Part shown: piece after piece, positions 7,183 through 16,190 of the stretch
How the letters are laid out: each line of letters opens with the position of its first letter
Position numbering within the stretch: position 1 is the stretch's first letter
Source: Clostridia bacterium
Lineage (GTDB): Bacteria; Bacillota; Clostridia; Oscillospirales; CAG-272
NCBI GenBank assembly: GCA_017646005.1
Contig: JAGCNJ010000064.1
Span: forward strand, 1-34,773
Direction: 5' to 3'
Length of the DNA stretch: 34,773 nucleotides
The notes under the pieces: generated by a model
What the model was told of the DNA's origin: nothing
What the model saw: the letters and a program-made list of their open reading frames with translations, nothing else
Databases searched by the model: none
Program-made: the position numbers and the translations under genes

Positions 7183-9387
7183 TCACATAGCCGAGGGTGT
7201 TGCCGGAAGCTTTATCTTGCGGACTGTATCTCCGCCCGGATACTTTGACTTATAATCAATCCGTGCATCAACAATAGTGCGATCCTTCTTAAGTGTAGCA
7301 AGCGTTACACCGGATGCGCTTCTTGTGGATTTTTCGGTTATAAGCGAGGTTTTGATAAGCATTCCTCTTTTATCGCTTGTAACAAGCAATATCTCGGGGT
7401 CCTCCCCTGTCTTTACGTGGAATATGCCGACTATCGGCGAAGCTGTCGAATACGCGCCTGTAAGCTTACGGCGATTTGCCTTCGTTTCATAAGCGCCTAT
7501 CGGTATACGCACGCCCTTGCCGTTTGCAAAGATAAACGCAATATAATCCTTGGTGTCATAGCCTGTTATAGCCGCCATACCTGCAACACGCTCACCCGGA
7601 TCAAACCCGAGCTTTGCGGGAATATAGTCACCTAAAGCCGATGCCTTGGTAGGCTCAAAGTCACTTGCCTTGGTCTTGTATACCTGACCCTGATCCGAGA
7701 AGATAAGCACCTCGGCGGTGTTTACCGTATCGTATACGTTAAGCTGCTCGTCACCGTCCTTGAACTTTTGCTCATCGTTACCCTGAAGCGAGCGGTAGGT
7801 TATCTTCTTGAAATAGCCCTCGCGTGAAAGCACAAGTCTTACAGGAGAATTGTCAATCTCCTCTTCCTCGTTATATTCCTCGATGTCCTCAGGGAATATA
7901 AGCTGGGTCTTACGCGGTATCGCATACTTTTTCTTTATATCCTTAAGCTGATCGGAAACATACGAGCGAAGCTTAAGCTCATCACCGATTATCGCCTTGA
8001 GCGATTCTATTTCGGAGCGTAAGCTTTCGATCTCGTTGATCCTGTTGAGTATATATTCTCTGTTGAGATGACGAAGCTTGATTTCCGCAATATATTCAGC
8101 CTGCACTTCGTCTATATCAAAGCCCTTGCAGAGATTGGGTACTACGTCCTTATCGTTTTCGGTTTCGCGGATAATTCTTATCGCCTTGTCAATGTCAAGA
8201 AGTATCTGTCCGAGACCTAAAAGCAAATGAAGCTTTTCTCTCTTTTTGTCAAGCTCAAAGGTAAGCTGACGCTTAACACAATCGCATCTGAAGCGTATCC
8301 ATTCCTTAAGGATATCGATAACGCCGAGCTGCTTCGGCGTGCCGTCTATAAGCACGTTGAAGTTACAGGAGAAGTTATCCTCAAGAGAGGTCAGCTTAAA
8401 AAGCTTTGCCATAAGCTTGTCCGGATCAACTCCGCGCGCAAGGTCTATTGTGAGCTTGAAGCCGTTACGGTCAATCTCATCTCTGAAATCCTTTATTTCC
8501 TTTGCCTTGCCCGCCTTTACAAGCTCTGCGATCGTATTCATAATAAGCTCAATCGAGGTCGAATACGGTATCTGAGTAATATCTATGCAGTTTTCCGCCT
8601 TGTCATAGCTGTAGCGTGCGCGAAGCTTGATAGGTCCGCGTCCTGTTTCATATATACTCTTGAGCGCCTCCCTGTCATAAACAAGGAAAGCACCGCCTGC
8701 GAAATCGGGCGCTTTTATTATGTCAAGCATCTTATCAACCGTCGTATTCGGGCTCTTAAGAAGCTGTATCGCGCCGTCGCACACCTCGCCTAAATTAAAC
8801 GAGCATATATTACTTGCAAGTCCGACCGCAATACCGAGGTTGGGCGAGACAAGTATATTCGGGAAGGAAACCGGCAGAAGCAGAGGCTCAAGCTGGGTAG
8901 CATCGTAGTTATCGACCATATCAACAGCGTTTTTATCAATACCCTCGAAAAGCTCGGACGCAAACGATTCAAGCTTTACCTCGGTATAACGCGCCGCCGC
9001 ATATGCCATATCGCGGCTGTACTGTTTACCGAAGCTTCCCTTTGAATCGATAAAGGGATGCAAAAGCGTTTCGTTGCCGCGTGTAAGTCTGACAAGCGTT
9101 TCGTATATCGCCGCGTCACCGTGGGGGTTAAGCTTCATTGTAGAGCCGACAACGTTTGTACTCTTTGTTCTCGCTCCCGTAAGAAGCCCCATTTTATACA
9201 TTGTATAAAGAAGCTTTCTGTGCGACGGCTTGAAGCCGTCTATTTCGGGGATAGCGCGGTCACGGATAACGTACATCGCGTACGGCATAAAGTTTGTGAC
9301 TATAGTATCGGTTATTGGCTGATTTGTAATCTCAGCCTCCTTGCCTGTTGAAATATAATCGATCTTCTGTGTTTTTTTCTTCGCCAT
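7183..9387 (-). CDS. parC: Type II topoisomerase subunit A, ParC/GyrA-like
   Basis: A 734-residue DNA-cleaving subunit of a type IIA topoisomerase. The order is typical: N-terminal winged helix with GFKPSHRKLLYTM, PHGD loop (88-91), catalytic Arg133-Tyr134 in AARYTEV, the tower and a helical coiled-coil region (about 385-500, LNREYILNRINEIESL), then a C-terminal beta-pinwheel from about 530. The GyrA-box (QRRGGKG) that lets gyrase wrap DNA is not visible, favouring a ParC-like decatenase, though the split in Clostridia is not always clean. The residue after PHGD, usually Ser in quinolone-sensitive enzymes, is Ala92. No ATPase (ParE/GyrB) partner is adjacent; the upstream gene, 31 nt away, is tsaC. 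The ATG is preceded by AAAGG at a rather long spacing. Confidence 0.88.
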   Translation of the reverse strand: MAKKKTQKIDYISTGKEAEITNQPITDTIVTNFMPYAMYVIRDRAIPEIDGFKPSHRKLLYTMYKMGLLTGARTKSTNVVGSTMKLNPHGDAAIYETLVRLTRGNETLLHPFIDSKGSFGKQYSRDMAYAAARYTEVKLESFASELFEGIDKNAVDMVDNYDATQLEPLLLPVSFPNILVSPNLGIAVGLASNICSFNLGEVCDGAIQLLKSPNTTVDKMLDIIKAPDFAGGAFLVYDREALKSIYETGRGPIKLRARYSYDKAENCIDITQIPYSTSIELIMNTIAELVKAGKAKEIKDFRDEIDRNGFKLTIDLARGVDPDKLMAKLFKLTSLEDNFSCNFNVLIDGTPKQLGVIDILKEWIRFRCDCVKRQLTFELDKKREKLHLLLGLGQILLDIDKAIRIIRETENDKDVVPNLCKGFDIDEVQAEYIAEIKLRHLNREYILNRINEIESLRSEIESLKAIIGDELKLRSYVSDQLKDIKKKYAIPRKTQLIFPEDIEEYNEEEEIDNSPVRLVLSREGYFKKITYRSLQGNDEQKFKDGDEQLNVYDTVNTAEVLIFSDQGQVYKTKASDFEPTKASALGDYIPAKLGFDPGERVAGMAAITGYDTKDYIAFIFANGKGVRIPIGAYETKANRRKLTGAYSTASPIVGIFHVKTGEDPEILLVTSDKRGMLIKTSLITEKSTRSASGVTLATLKKDRTIVDARIDYKSKYPGGDTVRKIKLPATPSAM

Positions 9388-9418
9388 TTCTAAATCAAGC
9401 CTTTCGTTAGTTTGATTT

Positions 9419-10468
9419 TTACGGTTTTATAATATCGTAGCCCGCCGCCTTTATTATGCGGTTGTAAAGCGCAAGCGACAGCCCCTCTTTTTCAGGAAGT
9501 CTTGCATACGCTCTTATATATCCCCGCTCATCACAGGTGCGAAGCAGGGCAAAAAGCGATGCCGCATGTGAGATAATATCCTCTCGTTTTCCAAGAGAAA
9601 GAATATCCTTTTCTTCATATCCTGCGCAAAGAAGCGCATCTGTATCCTCGTCGCAGGCTATCACCGCCGTTGACCCGTCCGCCTTGTCAGAGACAAAGCT
9701 TATAAACGTATCGTCATCCGCATCAACAAGCGTAAGGCTTGCCTTGGGTGCATAATGGCGGTACTTCATTCCGGGTGCAAGCGGACGCTCGCCTTTATAA
9801 AGCTTCTGCGTGACCGCTTTATCAAGCCTTACCTCGCCGTAAAGCTCGGTGAGCTGTTCAAGCGTTACTTTTCCGGGTCTGAGAAGTGTGGGAGCATCTT
9901 CATCAAGCTTTATTATCGTTGATTCAAGCCCGATATTCGTGTCACCTCCGTCGATTATCATATCGACTCTGCCGCTTAAATCCTCTGTTACATGGCGCGC
10001 CGATGTAGGACTCGGCTTGCCCGAAAGATTTGCACTCGGAGCGGCTATCGGCACGCCCGCAAGCTCTATAAGCCTTCGTGCAACCGTGCTTTCGGGGACT
10101 CGCACGGCAACGCTGTCAAGTCCGCCTGTGACAGTGATCGGTATATTATCACGCTTTTTCAGTATTGCCGTGACAGGTCCCGGCATAAATTTTTCCGCAA
10201 GGCTCTCAAACGCTTGGTTAACATAAGCGTAATTTGAAGCGTCTGCGGCGCTTGCAAGATGTATTATAAGAGGATTGTCGCTCGGTCTTCCCTTTGCTGC
10301 GTAGATCTTTGACGAAGCATCCGCATCAAGCGCGCTTGCTCCAAGTCCGTATACGGTTTCGGTCGGGAAAGCTACGAGTCCGCCGCGCTTTATTATCTGT
10401 GCGGCACGTTCAAGTATCCTCTCGTTTTCTTCTTCATCTGCAGTAAGAACTGCTATTATGGTATCCAT
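9419..10468 (-). CDS. tsaC: Threonylcarbamoyl-AMP synthase (Sua5 type)
   Basis: A 349-residue enzyme that makes threonylcarbamoyl-adenylate from threonine, bicarbonate and ATP, the first step of t6A37 tRNA modification. The YrdC domain spans about residues 12-200 (GGLVAFPTETVYGLG, KGRPSDNPLIIHL, PSANLSGKPSPTSA). The linker PLAPGMKYRHYAPKA leads into a C-terminal Sua5 domain (about 235-345), so this is the long Sua5 form and not the short TsaC form. Its start codon overlaps the prfA stop by one base (TAATG), a translational-coupling arrangement. tsaB and tsaE are 6 kb away on the same strand; tsaD is not in the window. Confidence 0.94.
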   Translation of the reverse strand: MDTIIAVLTADEEENERILERAAQIIKRGGLVAFPTETVYGLGASALDADASSKIYAAKGRPSDNPLIIHLASAADASNYAYVNQAFESLAEKFMPGPVTAILKKRDNIPITVTGGLDSVAVRVPESTVARRLIELAGVPIAAPSANLSGKPSPTSARHVTEDLSGRVDMIIDGGDTNIGLESTIIKLDEDAPTLLRPGKVTLEQLTELYGEVRLDKAVTQKLYKGERPLAPGMKYRHYAPKASLTLVDADDDTFISFVSDKADGSTAVIACDEDTDALLCAGYEEKDILSLGKREDIISHAASLFALLRTCDERGYIRAYARLPEKEGLSLALYNRIIKAAGYDIIKP

Positions 10469-11541
10469 TATTCCTCACTGCCCTTTAATTTTTCGGCGGT
10501 ATCCGCGCTTATAAGCGCTTCTATCATATCGTCAATATCACCGTCTATAAAGGTTTCTATTGAATATAGGGTCAAACCGATTCTGTGATCGGTGATTCTT
10601 CCCTGCGGGAAGTTATAGGTGCGTATACGCTCGCTTCGGTCGCCCGTACCCACCTGACTTTTACGTTCGCCCGCTATCTTGTCGCTTTGCTCTTTGAGTG
10701 CGATATCGTAAAGACGCGTACGCAATATTTTCATTGCCTTGTCGCGGTTTTTATACTGACTGCGCTCGTCCTGACACTCAACAACGATGCCCGACGGCTT
10801 ATGGATTATACGGATAGCCGATTCGGTCTTGTTGACGTGCTGTCCGCCCGCACCGCTTGATTTGCAGGTTTCTATTTCAAGGTCTGCCGGATTGATCTCA
10901 ACCTCGACCTCTTCAGCCTCCGGAAGCACGGCTACCGTAGCGGTTGAGGTGTGTATTCTTCCGGATGATTCGGTTTCGGGGACACGCTGAACTCTGTGAA
11001 CACCACTTTCAAACTTAAGCTTTGAATAAGCTCCCTCACCCGAAAGCGAGAAGGATATTTCCTTAAATCCGCCAAGTCCCGTTTCGTTCACCGACAAAAG
11101 CTCGGTCTTGAAGCCTGCTTTTTGCGCATACATGGAATACATACGGTAAAGCACGGATGCAAAAAGTGCCGCCTCCTCACCGCCAGCGCCTGCGCGTATT
11201 TCAACGATTACGTTCTTGTCATCGTTAGGGTCACGCGGCAAAAGAAGTATTTTAAGCTCGTCATAAAGCGCAGCAAGCTGATCCTTAAGCTCATAATACT
11301 CCTCGCTTGCAAGCTCTCTCATCTCGGCATCAGCTTGTTTATCCTCGGAAAGCTCAAGTGCGCCGTTCATATCGCTTTCGCACTTCAAGTACTCTATATA
11401 TTTTTCAACTATAGGTGTCAGTCCCTTGTGCTCGCGCATCAGGTTTTTGTATTTCTCAGCGTCGCTTATAATCTCAGGGTCTGATATTTCAAGCGATATA
11501 TTATCGTATCTTGCCCTTACTTGTTTGAGTTTTTCAAGCAT
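10468..11541 (-). CDS. prfA: Peptide chain release factor 1
   Basis: A 357-residue class I release factor that ends translation at UAA and UAG. The peptidyl-hydrolysis GGQ motif is at residues 232-234 ([15 protein letters not shown]). The anticodon-like region of RF1 is present upstream, with [17 protein letters not shown], and the C-terminal [12 protein letters not shown] is typical. Length is normal for the family. GGAG lies 6 nt before the ATG at 11541. It sits 20 nt after the putative metal exporter gene and is coupled to tsaC. The methyltransferase prmC, a frequent neighbour, is absent from the immediate context. Confidence 0.95.
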   Translation of the reverse strand: MLEKLKQVRARYDNISLEISDPEIISDAEKYKNLMREHKGLTPIVEKYIEYLKCESDMNGALELSEDKQADAEMRELASEEYYELKDQLAALYDELKILLLPRDPNDDKNVIVEIRAGAGGEEAALFASVLYRMYSMYAQKAGFKTELLSVNETGLGGFKEISFSLSGEGAYSKLKFESGVHRVQRVPETESSGRIHTSTATVAVLPEAEEVEVEINPADLEIETCKSSGAGGQHVNKTESAIRIIHKPSGIVVECQDERSQYKNRDKAMKILRTRLYDIALKEQSDKIAGERKSQVGTGDRSERIRTYNFPQGRITDHRIGLTLYSIETFIDGDIDDMIEALISADTAEKLKGSEE

Positions 11542-11561
11542 TATTTTCTCCGATCGTTAAG

Positions 11562-12518
11562 TTAAGCAAATATTGAAATCAAAGCACCGGCTACGGCGCT
11601 GAAAAGCCACACGTAGCAAACTATCAAAAGGCATTTCTTTGTCTCCTTGCAGGATTTGAACAGCACCGCTATTCCTGCACCCGCACCCGCGCAAAGTCCC
11701 GCAACGAGCGCACCGAATGAAATTGCCCCCTCTGCAAACAGTCCCGCGAGCATTACGCTTACGGCACAGCTCGGAACAAGTCCCAAAAGTGCGGTTATAA
11801 ACGGCTGCAGATACTTTATGGAGCTCATCATACTCCTGATATTTTCTTCACCTATAAGTGATACTGCGCAGTTGAAAACAAATATCGTAAGTATTATGAA
11901 AAGTAACGTTACAAGCGTTCTCGCAATAGAATTTTTTATGATACCGCGGTTGGAATCGCAGAAGGAGCAACGATGGTGCTCGCCTGCCTCATGGAAATGC
12001 TGATCGTGTGCGTGATCGTGATGCGCGTGTGTCTCCTTATTGCTGTCGCGCAGCTTTCTTTTAGCAAGCTTAAGTATAAAATCAAGCGTATATCCCGCAA
12101 TAAGTGCAAGCACAAGCTTTAAGATAAGCAACACAAAAAAGTAACGTGCAGTTTCGGGCACAGAAAGTATTATCGGAAGCGCCTCGTCAGAGGTAGCGAT
12201 AAATACCGCGGCAAGTGCTCCTGCGCTTATAAGCCCTTCGGCATACAGATTTGAAGCTGCGACCGAAAAACCGCATTCGGGGAAAAGCCCTAAAAGTGCA
12301 CCGCCAAACACTCCCGCACGTTTGCTTGAAAGCGCGTTTCTTAATTTATCAGCCGCCTTGTGTTCGATAATTTCGATAACAAGGAAGGCAATAAACAAAA
12401 GCGGAAGTATTTTAAGCGCGTCGGTAAGCGTTTCGCCGATTATATGAAGTATATTAAACTCGCCGTGCATATGCGTATGCGCGTGATCTGCATAAAGCAT
12501 TATGGGGTTTATGCTCAT
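11562..12518 (-). CDS. Putative heavy-metal/manganese exporter (ArsP_2-type permease)
   Basis: A 318-residue polytopic membrane protein resembling the PF11449 family (annotated variously as a 10-TM heavy-metal exporter, arsenic efflux protein or putative manganese transporter). Two repeated halves each carry a matching core: FGGALLGLFPECGFSVAASNL in the first and LLGLVPSCAVSVMLAGLFAEG in the second. Between them is a histidine-rich cytosolic or external loop (about 165-190, with HAHHDHAHDQHFHEAGEHH and a CSFC pair) that could bind metal. A short His cluster (DHAHTHMHG) sits at the N-terminus. Substrate is not determined by the sequence. CGGAGA lies just before the ATG, next to a small hairpin (12533-12549). 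It follows the galM terminator and precedes prfA by 20 nt. Confidence 0.8.
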   Translation of the reverse strand: MSINPIMLYADHAHTHMHGEFNILHIIGETLTDALKILPLLFIAFLVIEIIEHKAADKLRNALSSKRAGVFGGALLGLFPECGFSVAASNLYAEGLISAGALAAVFIATSDEALPIILSVPETARYFFVLLILKLVLALIAGYTLDFILKLAKRKLRDSNKETHAHHDHAHDQHFHEAGEHHRCSFCDSNRGIIKNSIARTLVTLLFIILTIFVFNCAVSLIGEENIRSMMSSIKYLQPFITALLGLVPSCAVSVMLAGLFAEGAISFGALVAGLCAGAGAGIAVLFKSCKETKKCLLIVCYVWLFSAVAGALISIFA

Positions 12519-12525
12519 ATTTTCT

Positions 12526-12549
12526 CCGTCTTGCCGTCAATACGACGGC
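12526..12549 (-). promoter_or_regulatory. Leader hairpin with alternative pairing to the ribosome site of the metal exporter gene
   Basis: On the minus strand GCCGTC pairs with GACGGC (12549-12533, 5-nt loop). A second GACGG copy 3 nt downstream contains the start of the ribosome site (GACGGAG). CCGTC could therefore pair with either copy, hiding or freeing the ribosome site. The pairing is visible; a regulatory role is inference. No known manganese riboswitch signature was seen. Confidence 0.35.
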
Positions 12550-12560
12550 TTATATAAATC

Positions 12561-12585
12561 TCAAAACGAGGCGCTTTGCGCCCCG
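12561..12585 (-). terminator. Rho-independent terminator after galM
   Basis: The minus-strand transcript forms CGGGGCGC / GCGCCUCG (12585-12567, AAA loop). It needs one G-U pair, which only works in this direction, and is followed by TTTTGA. It lies 15 nt past the galM stop, separating the sugar operon from the metal exporter gene. Confidence 0.78.
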
Positions 12586-12599
12586 CTTTGCCAAAAATC

Positions 12600-13661
12600 T
12601 TACTTTACCGAAAATGCGTAGATTGTTGTATAATCGTACTTTTCACCCGGCTTAAGTACGGTCGACTTGAAAGTCGGCTGATTGGGTGCGTCGGGTGCGT
12701 GCTGTGTTTCAAGACAGAAAGCCGCACGCTTTACCTGCTTGAAGCCGCCCTTGAAGGGATAGGGGTGCGAAAGAAAGTTACCCGAATAGAACTGGACGCA
12801 GGGCTGGTTTGTATAAACGCTCATAACTCTGCCTGTTTCCTCTGCATATACCTCGCAGACCTTCTTCACGGTGCCGTCGGGCTTCAGGATATAGTTATGG
12901 TCATAACCGCCGCCGAGCTCGATCTGCTTGTCGCTTGTATCGTTGATGCCGTCGCCGATCTTCTTGGGTGTTCTGAAGTCAAAGGGTGTACCCTCAACAG
13001 CATAATCCTTACCTGTCGGGATAAGTGTTCCGTCCACCTCCGTGATATAATCGGAATCTATCTGCATATAGTGTGTTGCATTTGTTCCGAAGTCATAACC
13101 GCAAAGATTGAAGTATGTGTGGTTTGTAAGATTTACTACCGTATCCGCATCAGTTTCAGCTTCATAACGGATAGCAAGAGAATTATCCTCATCAAAAGTA
13201 TAGGTTACCTTGACTGTAAGGCATCCGGGGAAGCCCTCGTCTCCGTCGGGGCTTACAAGTGTCATTATAAGACCTGCCTTATTCGCTTCAACAAAGGGAG
13301 TCGTGCCCCATATCTTCTTGTCAAAGCCGACGTTTCCGCCGTGGAGAGTCTTTGTGCCGTCATCATTGAGCGGAAGTGTGTACTCCTTGCCGTTGAGCGT
13401 AAACTTACCGTTTGCAATACGGTTGCCGTAGCGTCCGATAAGCGCGCCCTGATAGCCGTCACTTTCAAGATAACCCTCGATCTTGTCAAAGCCGCAGATA
13501 ACGTCTGCGAGTTTACCGTCACGGTCGGGCATTATAAGCTTATTTACGATTCCGCCGTAGTTGAGTATTGTAACCGATGCACCGTTATTTGCGGTAAATG
13601 TGTATGCGTAAACCTCTTCTCCTGTGGGAAGATTTCCGAATAATGCTTTTTCAAACGTCAT
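12600..13661 (-). CDS. galM: Aldose 1-epimerase (galactose mutarotase)
   Basis: A 353-residue cytosolic mutarotase interconverting alpha and beta anomers of galactose or glucose. Family motifs are present: GRYGNRIANGKF, LHGG, the catalytic acid His181 in NLTNHTYFNL, GYDHNY, and the catalytic base Glu318 in CLETQHAPDAPN. No signal peptide. GAGGAA lies 6 nt before the ATG. It is the last gene of the block with galE and the uridylyltransferase-like gene, and is closed by a terminator. A nearly full-length open frame on the opposite strand is a shadow of its codon use. Confidence 0.95.
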   Translation of the reverse strand: MTFEKALFGNLPTGEEVYAYTFTANNGASVTILNYGGIVNKLIMPDRDGKLADVICGFDKIEGYLESDGYQGALIGRYGNRIANGKFTLNGKEYTLPLNDDGTKTLHGGNVGFDKKIWGTTPFVEANKAGLIMTLVSPDGDEGFPGCLTVKVTYTFDEDNSLAIRYEAETDADTVVNLTNHTYFNLCGYDFGTNATHYMQIDSDYITEVDGTLIPTGKDYAVEGTPFDFRTPKKIGDGINDTSDKQIELGGGYDHNYILKPDGTVKKVCEVYAEETGRVMSVYTNQPCVQFYSGNFLSHPYPFKGGFKQVKRAAFCLETQHAPDAPNQPTFKSTVLKPGEKYDYTTIYAFSVK

Positions 13662-13696
13662 AATATGTTCCTCACTTTTATGTAATAATCTTAAAA

Positions 13697-14710
13697 TTAT
13701 TCGCCGAAGCCGTTAGGATTCTTTGCCTGCCAGTTTGCGCTGTCGCGGCACATTTCCTCGATACCGCGCTTTGCCGACCAGCCAAGCTCTCTGTACGCCT
13801 TTTCGGGATCTGCGTAGCATTCGTCAATATCTCCGGGGCGACGGGGAGCGATCTTATAGTTTACCTTAAGTCCCGTAGCCTTTTCGTATGCCTTGACGAT
13901 ATCAAGCACCGAGTAACCATTACCCGTACCGACGTTATAATAGTCGATACCCTCAAGGCTCTGAAGCTTATCAAGCGCCTTAAGATGAGCGTTTGCAAGG
14001 TCAACAACGTGGATATAATCGCGCACGCCTGTACCGTCGTGAGTATTATAGTCGTTACCGAATACGCTCAAGCACTCACGCTTACCGATAGCAACCTGTG
14101 CAACGTAAGGGAGAAGATTGTTTGGTATTCCGCAGGGGTCTTCACCGATAAGTCCGCTTTCATGTGCACCGATCGGATTGAAGTAGCGGAGAATAGCAAC
14201 GCTCCAATCCTTATCAGCTACGCAAAGGTCCTTGAGTATACGCTCGATCATAAGCTTTGTTTCGCCGTAAGGGTTGGTTGTCGAAAGCGGGAAATTTTCC
14301 TTGATCGGTACACTTTCGGGCTTTCCGTATACTGTTGCGGATGATGAGAATACGATCTTCTTTGCACCGTACTTGCTCATAAGCTCGCAAAGGTTAAAGG
14401 TTGAGGTAAGATTGTTATGATAATAAAGAAGCGGCTTTTCAACACTTTCACCAACCGCCTTGAGTCCTGCGAAATGTATAGCGGATTCAATGTTGTTTTC
14501 CTTGAATACGCGCTCGCAGGCTTCCTTATCAAGAAGGTCCGCCTCGTAGAACTTGAAATCCTTACCTGTGATCTGTTTTATTCTGTCAAGCACGACCGGC
14601 TTTGAATTGCAGAAGTTATCGAGAATTACGATCTCACGTCCGTCATTGAGAAGCTCGACCGCGGTATGTGAGCCTATGAAGCCGGCTCCGCCTGTTACAA
14701 GTATTGCCAT
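13697..14710 (-). CDS. galE: UDP-glucose 4-epimerase
   Basis: A 337-residue NAD-dependent extended-SDR epimerase interconverting UDP-glucose and UDP-galactose. The Rossmann motif is GGAGFIG (7-13). The catalytic set is Ser124 (FSSSATVYG), Tyr148 and Lys152 (NPYGETK). The C-terminal substrate-binding part includes [17 protein letters not shown] and [10 protein letters not shown]. Length and motifs are standard. GGAG lies 7 nt before the ATG. It sits between the nucleotidyltransferase and galM, so the unit can make and interconvert UDP-hexoses; galK and galT are not in the window. Confidence 0.96.
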   Translation of the reverse strand: MAILVTGGAGFIGSHTAVELLNDGREIVILDNFCNSKPVVLDRIKQITGKDFKFYEADLLDKEACERVFKENNIESAIHFAGLKAVGESVEKPLLYYHNNLTSTFNLCELMSKYGAKKIVFSSSATVYGKPESVPIKENFPLSTTNPYGETKLMIERILKDLCVADKDWSVAILRYFNPIGAHESGLIGEDPCGIPNNLLPYVAQVAIGKRECLSVFGNDYNTHDGTGVRDYIHVVDLANAHLKALDKLQSLEGIDYYNVGTGNGYSVLDIVKAYEKATGLKVNYKIAPRRPGDIDECYADPEKAYRELGWSAKRGIEEMCRDSANWQAKNPNGFGE

Positions 14711-14758
14711 GATTATCTCCGTTCTCCGCCTATGCGGGATTTGTGTATTTATGTAAAA

Positions 14759-15670
14759 TTATTTCCAGAGCCCGTCCGGATAGTCGCCCTTAGCGACAGA
14801 ATCCTTTATAAACGCTTCAAGCACGGGCTTATCGTCGTGATAGGTAACTCCGTACCACTTTGCATTCGTTTCAAGAACTCTTGCATCGCACTTGTTTTCC
14901 TTGATAGCGCGTGCTACAACAAAGGGTAAGAAGAATTCGCCCTTGAGCTTATCCGCTTTGCCTGTATCAACATCGTCAAGGAACTTATCGAAATCCTTTT
15001 CAAGCATATCGAATATTTCGGGAGTGAAGCCCCAGAAATTCATAGACACGGTCGATCTGCGATCAAGGTCATACCACTTTCCGTCCTCGAGGTACTGTAC
15101 AACACCGTCGTTTTCCTGGATCTTTGTGCACTCGGTAACCTGTGTAAGAAGTCCGTTTTCGATCTCACAAACGCCGCGTGCAACGCTTCCGTTTTCGGTT
15201 ATCGTATTTTCAAGCACGTAGCCGACCATAGCAAAGTGCGCCTTGTCGCCGCCGGCCCTTACGTCCTTTAAGAAGTCTGCAAGGCGGGCATATGCATCCG
15301 CACCGTAAAAATCGTCTGCGTTAACTACGATAAAGTTTTCCTTCACAACGTCCTTGCAGCAAAGGATCGCGTGTCCCGTACCCCAGGGCTTTACGCGTCC
15401 TTCGGGAACGCTTCTGCCTGCGGGAAGAGCATCCATATCCTGGAAAACGTACTTGACCTCAACGCTTCCCTCTATTCTGCTTCCGACAGTTTCTCTGAAT
15501 ATATCATAGTTTTCACGCTTGATTATGAAAACCACCTTATCTATTCCGGCTCTTTTCGCATCGTAGATAGAAAAATCAACTATAAATTCTCCGTGAGGAG
15601 TTACAGGGTCGATCTGCTTGAGACCTCCGTAGCGAGAGCCCATTCCCGCCGCCATAATAACGAGTGTCAT
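14759..15670 (-). CDS. Sugar-1-phosphate nucleotidyltransferase (UDP-sugar pyrophosphorylase-like)
   Basis: A 303-residue GT-A-fold nucleotidyltransferase. The N-terminal signature MAAGMGSRYGGLKQ holds the nucleotide and pyrophosphate-binding loop with Lys18. A GTGHAILC motif and VVNADDFYG (metal-binding Asp) follow. It lacks the long insertions of classic GalU. Its position directly before galE and galM makes glucose-1-P or galactose-1-P plus UTP the likely substrates, which would replace GalT in a pyrophosphorylase route; this is inference from context. GGAGG lies 9 nt before the ATG. It is 24 nt downstream of rpiB. Confidence 0.82.
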   Translation of the reverse strand: MTLVIMAAGMGSRYGGLKQIDPVTPHGEFIVDFSIYDAKRAGIDKVVFIIKRENYDIFRETVGSRIEGSVEVKYVFQDMDALPAGRSVPEGRVKPWGTGHAILCCKDVVKENFIVVNADDFYGADAYARLADFLKDVRAGGDKAHFAMVGYVLENTITENGSVARGVCEIENGLLTQVTECTKIQENDGVVQYLEDGKWYDLDRRSTVSMNFWGFTPEIFDMLEKDFDKFLDDVDTGKADKLKGEFFLPFVVARAIKENKCDARVLETNAKWYGVTYHDDKPVLEAFIKDSVAKGDYPDGLWK

Positions 15671-15694
15671 ATTTAAAAACCTCCGTGGTAAAAA

Positions 15695-16135
15695 TTATTT
15701 TCTTGTATCGTCAAAAAGCGATATTCTCTTTTCGTGTCTGCCGCCCATAAACTCGGTCGTAACGAAAAGCTCGACCATATCACAGGCAAGACCTGCTCCG
15801 ACGACTCTGCCGCCAAGACAAAGCACGTTTGCATCGTTATGAAGACGTGTCATTCTTGCGCTGAAGGTATCCGCGCAGCAAGCTGCTCTGATGCCTCTGT
15901 GCTTATTTGCCGCCATACTCATACCGATTCCCGTACCGCACACGAGTATTCCGAGCTCGCAAGATTTATTGTCGAGTGCCGCACAAACCTTTTCGGCATA
16001 TATCGGATAATCCACGCTTTCGGTAGAATCACATCCGAAATCCTCATATTCGCAACCGAGCTCGACAAGCTTTTTGATTATTTCAATCTTAAGCTCATAT
16101 CCGCCGTGATCACATGCTATCGCTATTTTTTTCAT
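15695..16135 (-). CDS. rpiB: Ribose-5-phosphate isomerase B (RpiB/LacAB family)
   Basis: A 146-residue isomerase interconverting ribose-5-P and ribulose-5-P in the pentose phosphate pathway. Motifs: CDHGGYELK at the N-terminus, catalytic Cys66 in VCGTGIGMSMAANKHRGIRAA, and His99 in RLHNDANVL, both typical of RpiB. The LacA/LacB branch cannot be fully excluded by eye, and a galactose-type neighbourhood makes that worth noting. The start at 16135 is chosen because GAAAGGA lies 9 nt upstream; an in-frame ATG at 16174 has no ribosome site. Part of the tsaE-tsaB-rpiB-sugar run. Confidence 0.93.
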   Translation of the reverse strand: MKKIAIACDHGGYELKIEIIKKLVELGCEYEDFGCDSTESVDYPIYAEKVCAALDNKSCELGILVCGTGIGMSMAANKHRGIRAACCADTFSARMTRLHNDANVLCLGGRVVGAGLACDMVELFVTTEFMGGRHEKRISLFDDTRK

Positions 16136-16190
16136 CGTTAGAAATCCTTTCATAGGAAAAATATTATAACGCATAAGCGTTTGTTAACTG

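Noticed and set aside
8227..8793. A 188-codon plus-strand open frame inside the topoisomerase gene
   Set aside because: It is antisense to a conserved coding region, with no motif or promoter.
12519..12600. Possible manganese (yybP-ykoY) riboswitch before the metal exporter
   Set aside because: The region is too short and is mostly the galM terminator; no conserved loop sequences of that class are visible.
12576..13643. A 355-codon open frame on the plus strand, antisense to galM
   Set aside because: It lies wholly opposite a clear galM, its translation is rich in Cys and Ile with no family motif, and it has no ribosome site; it mirrors galM codon use.
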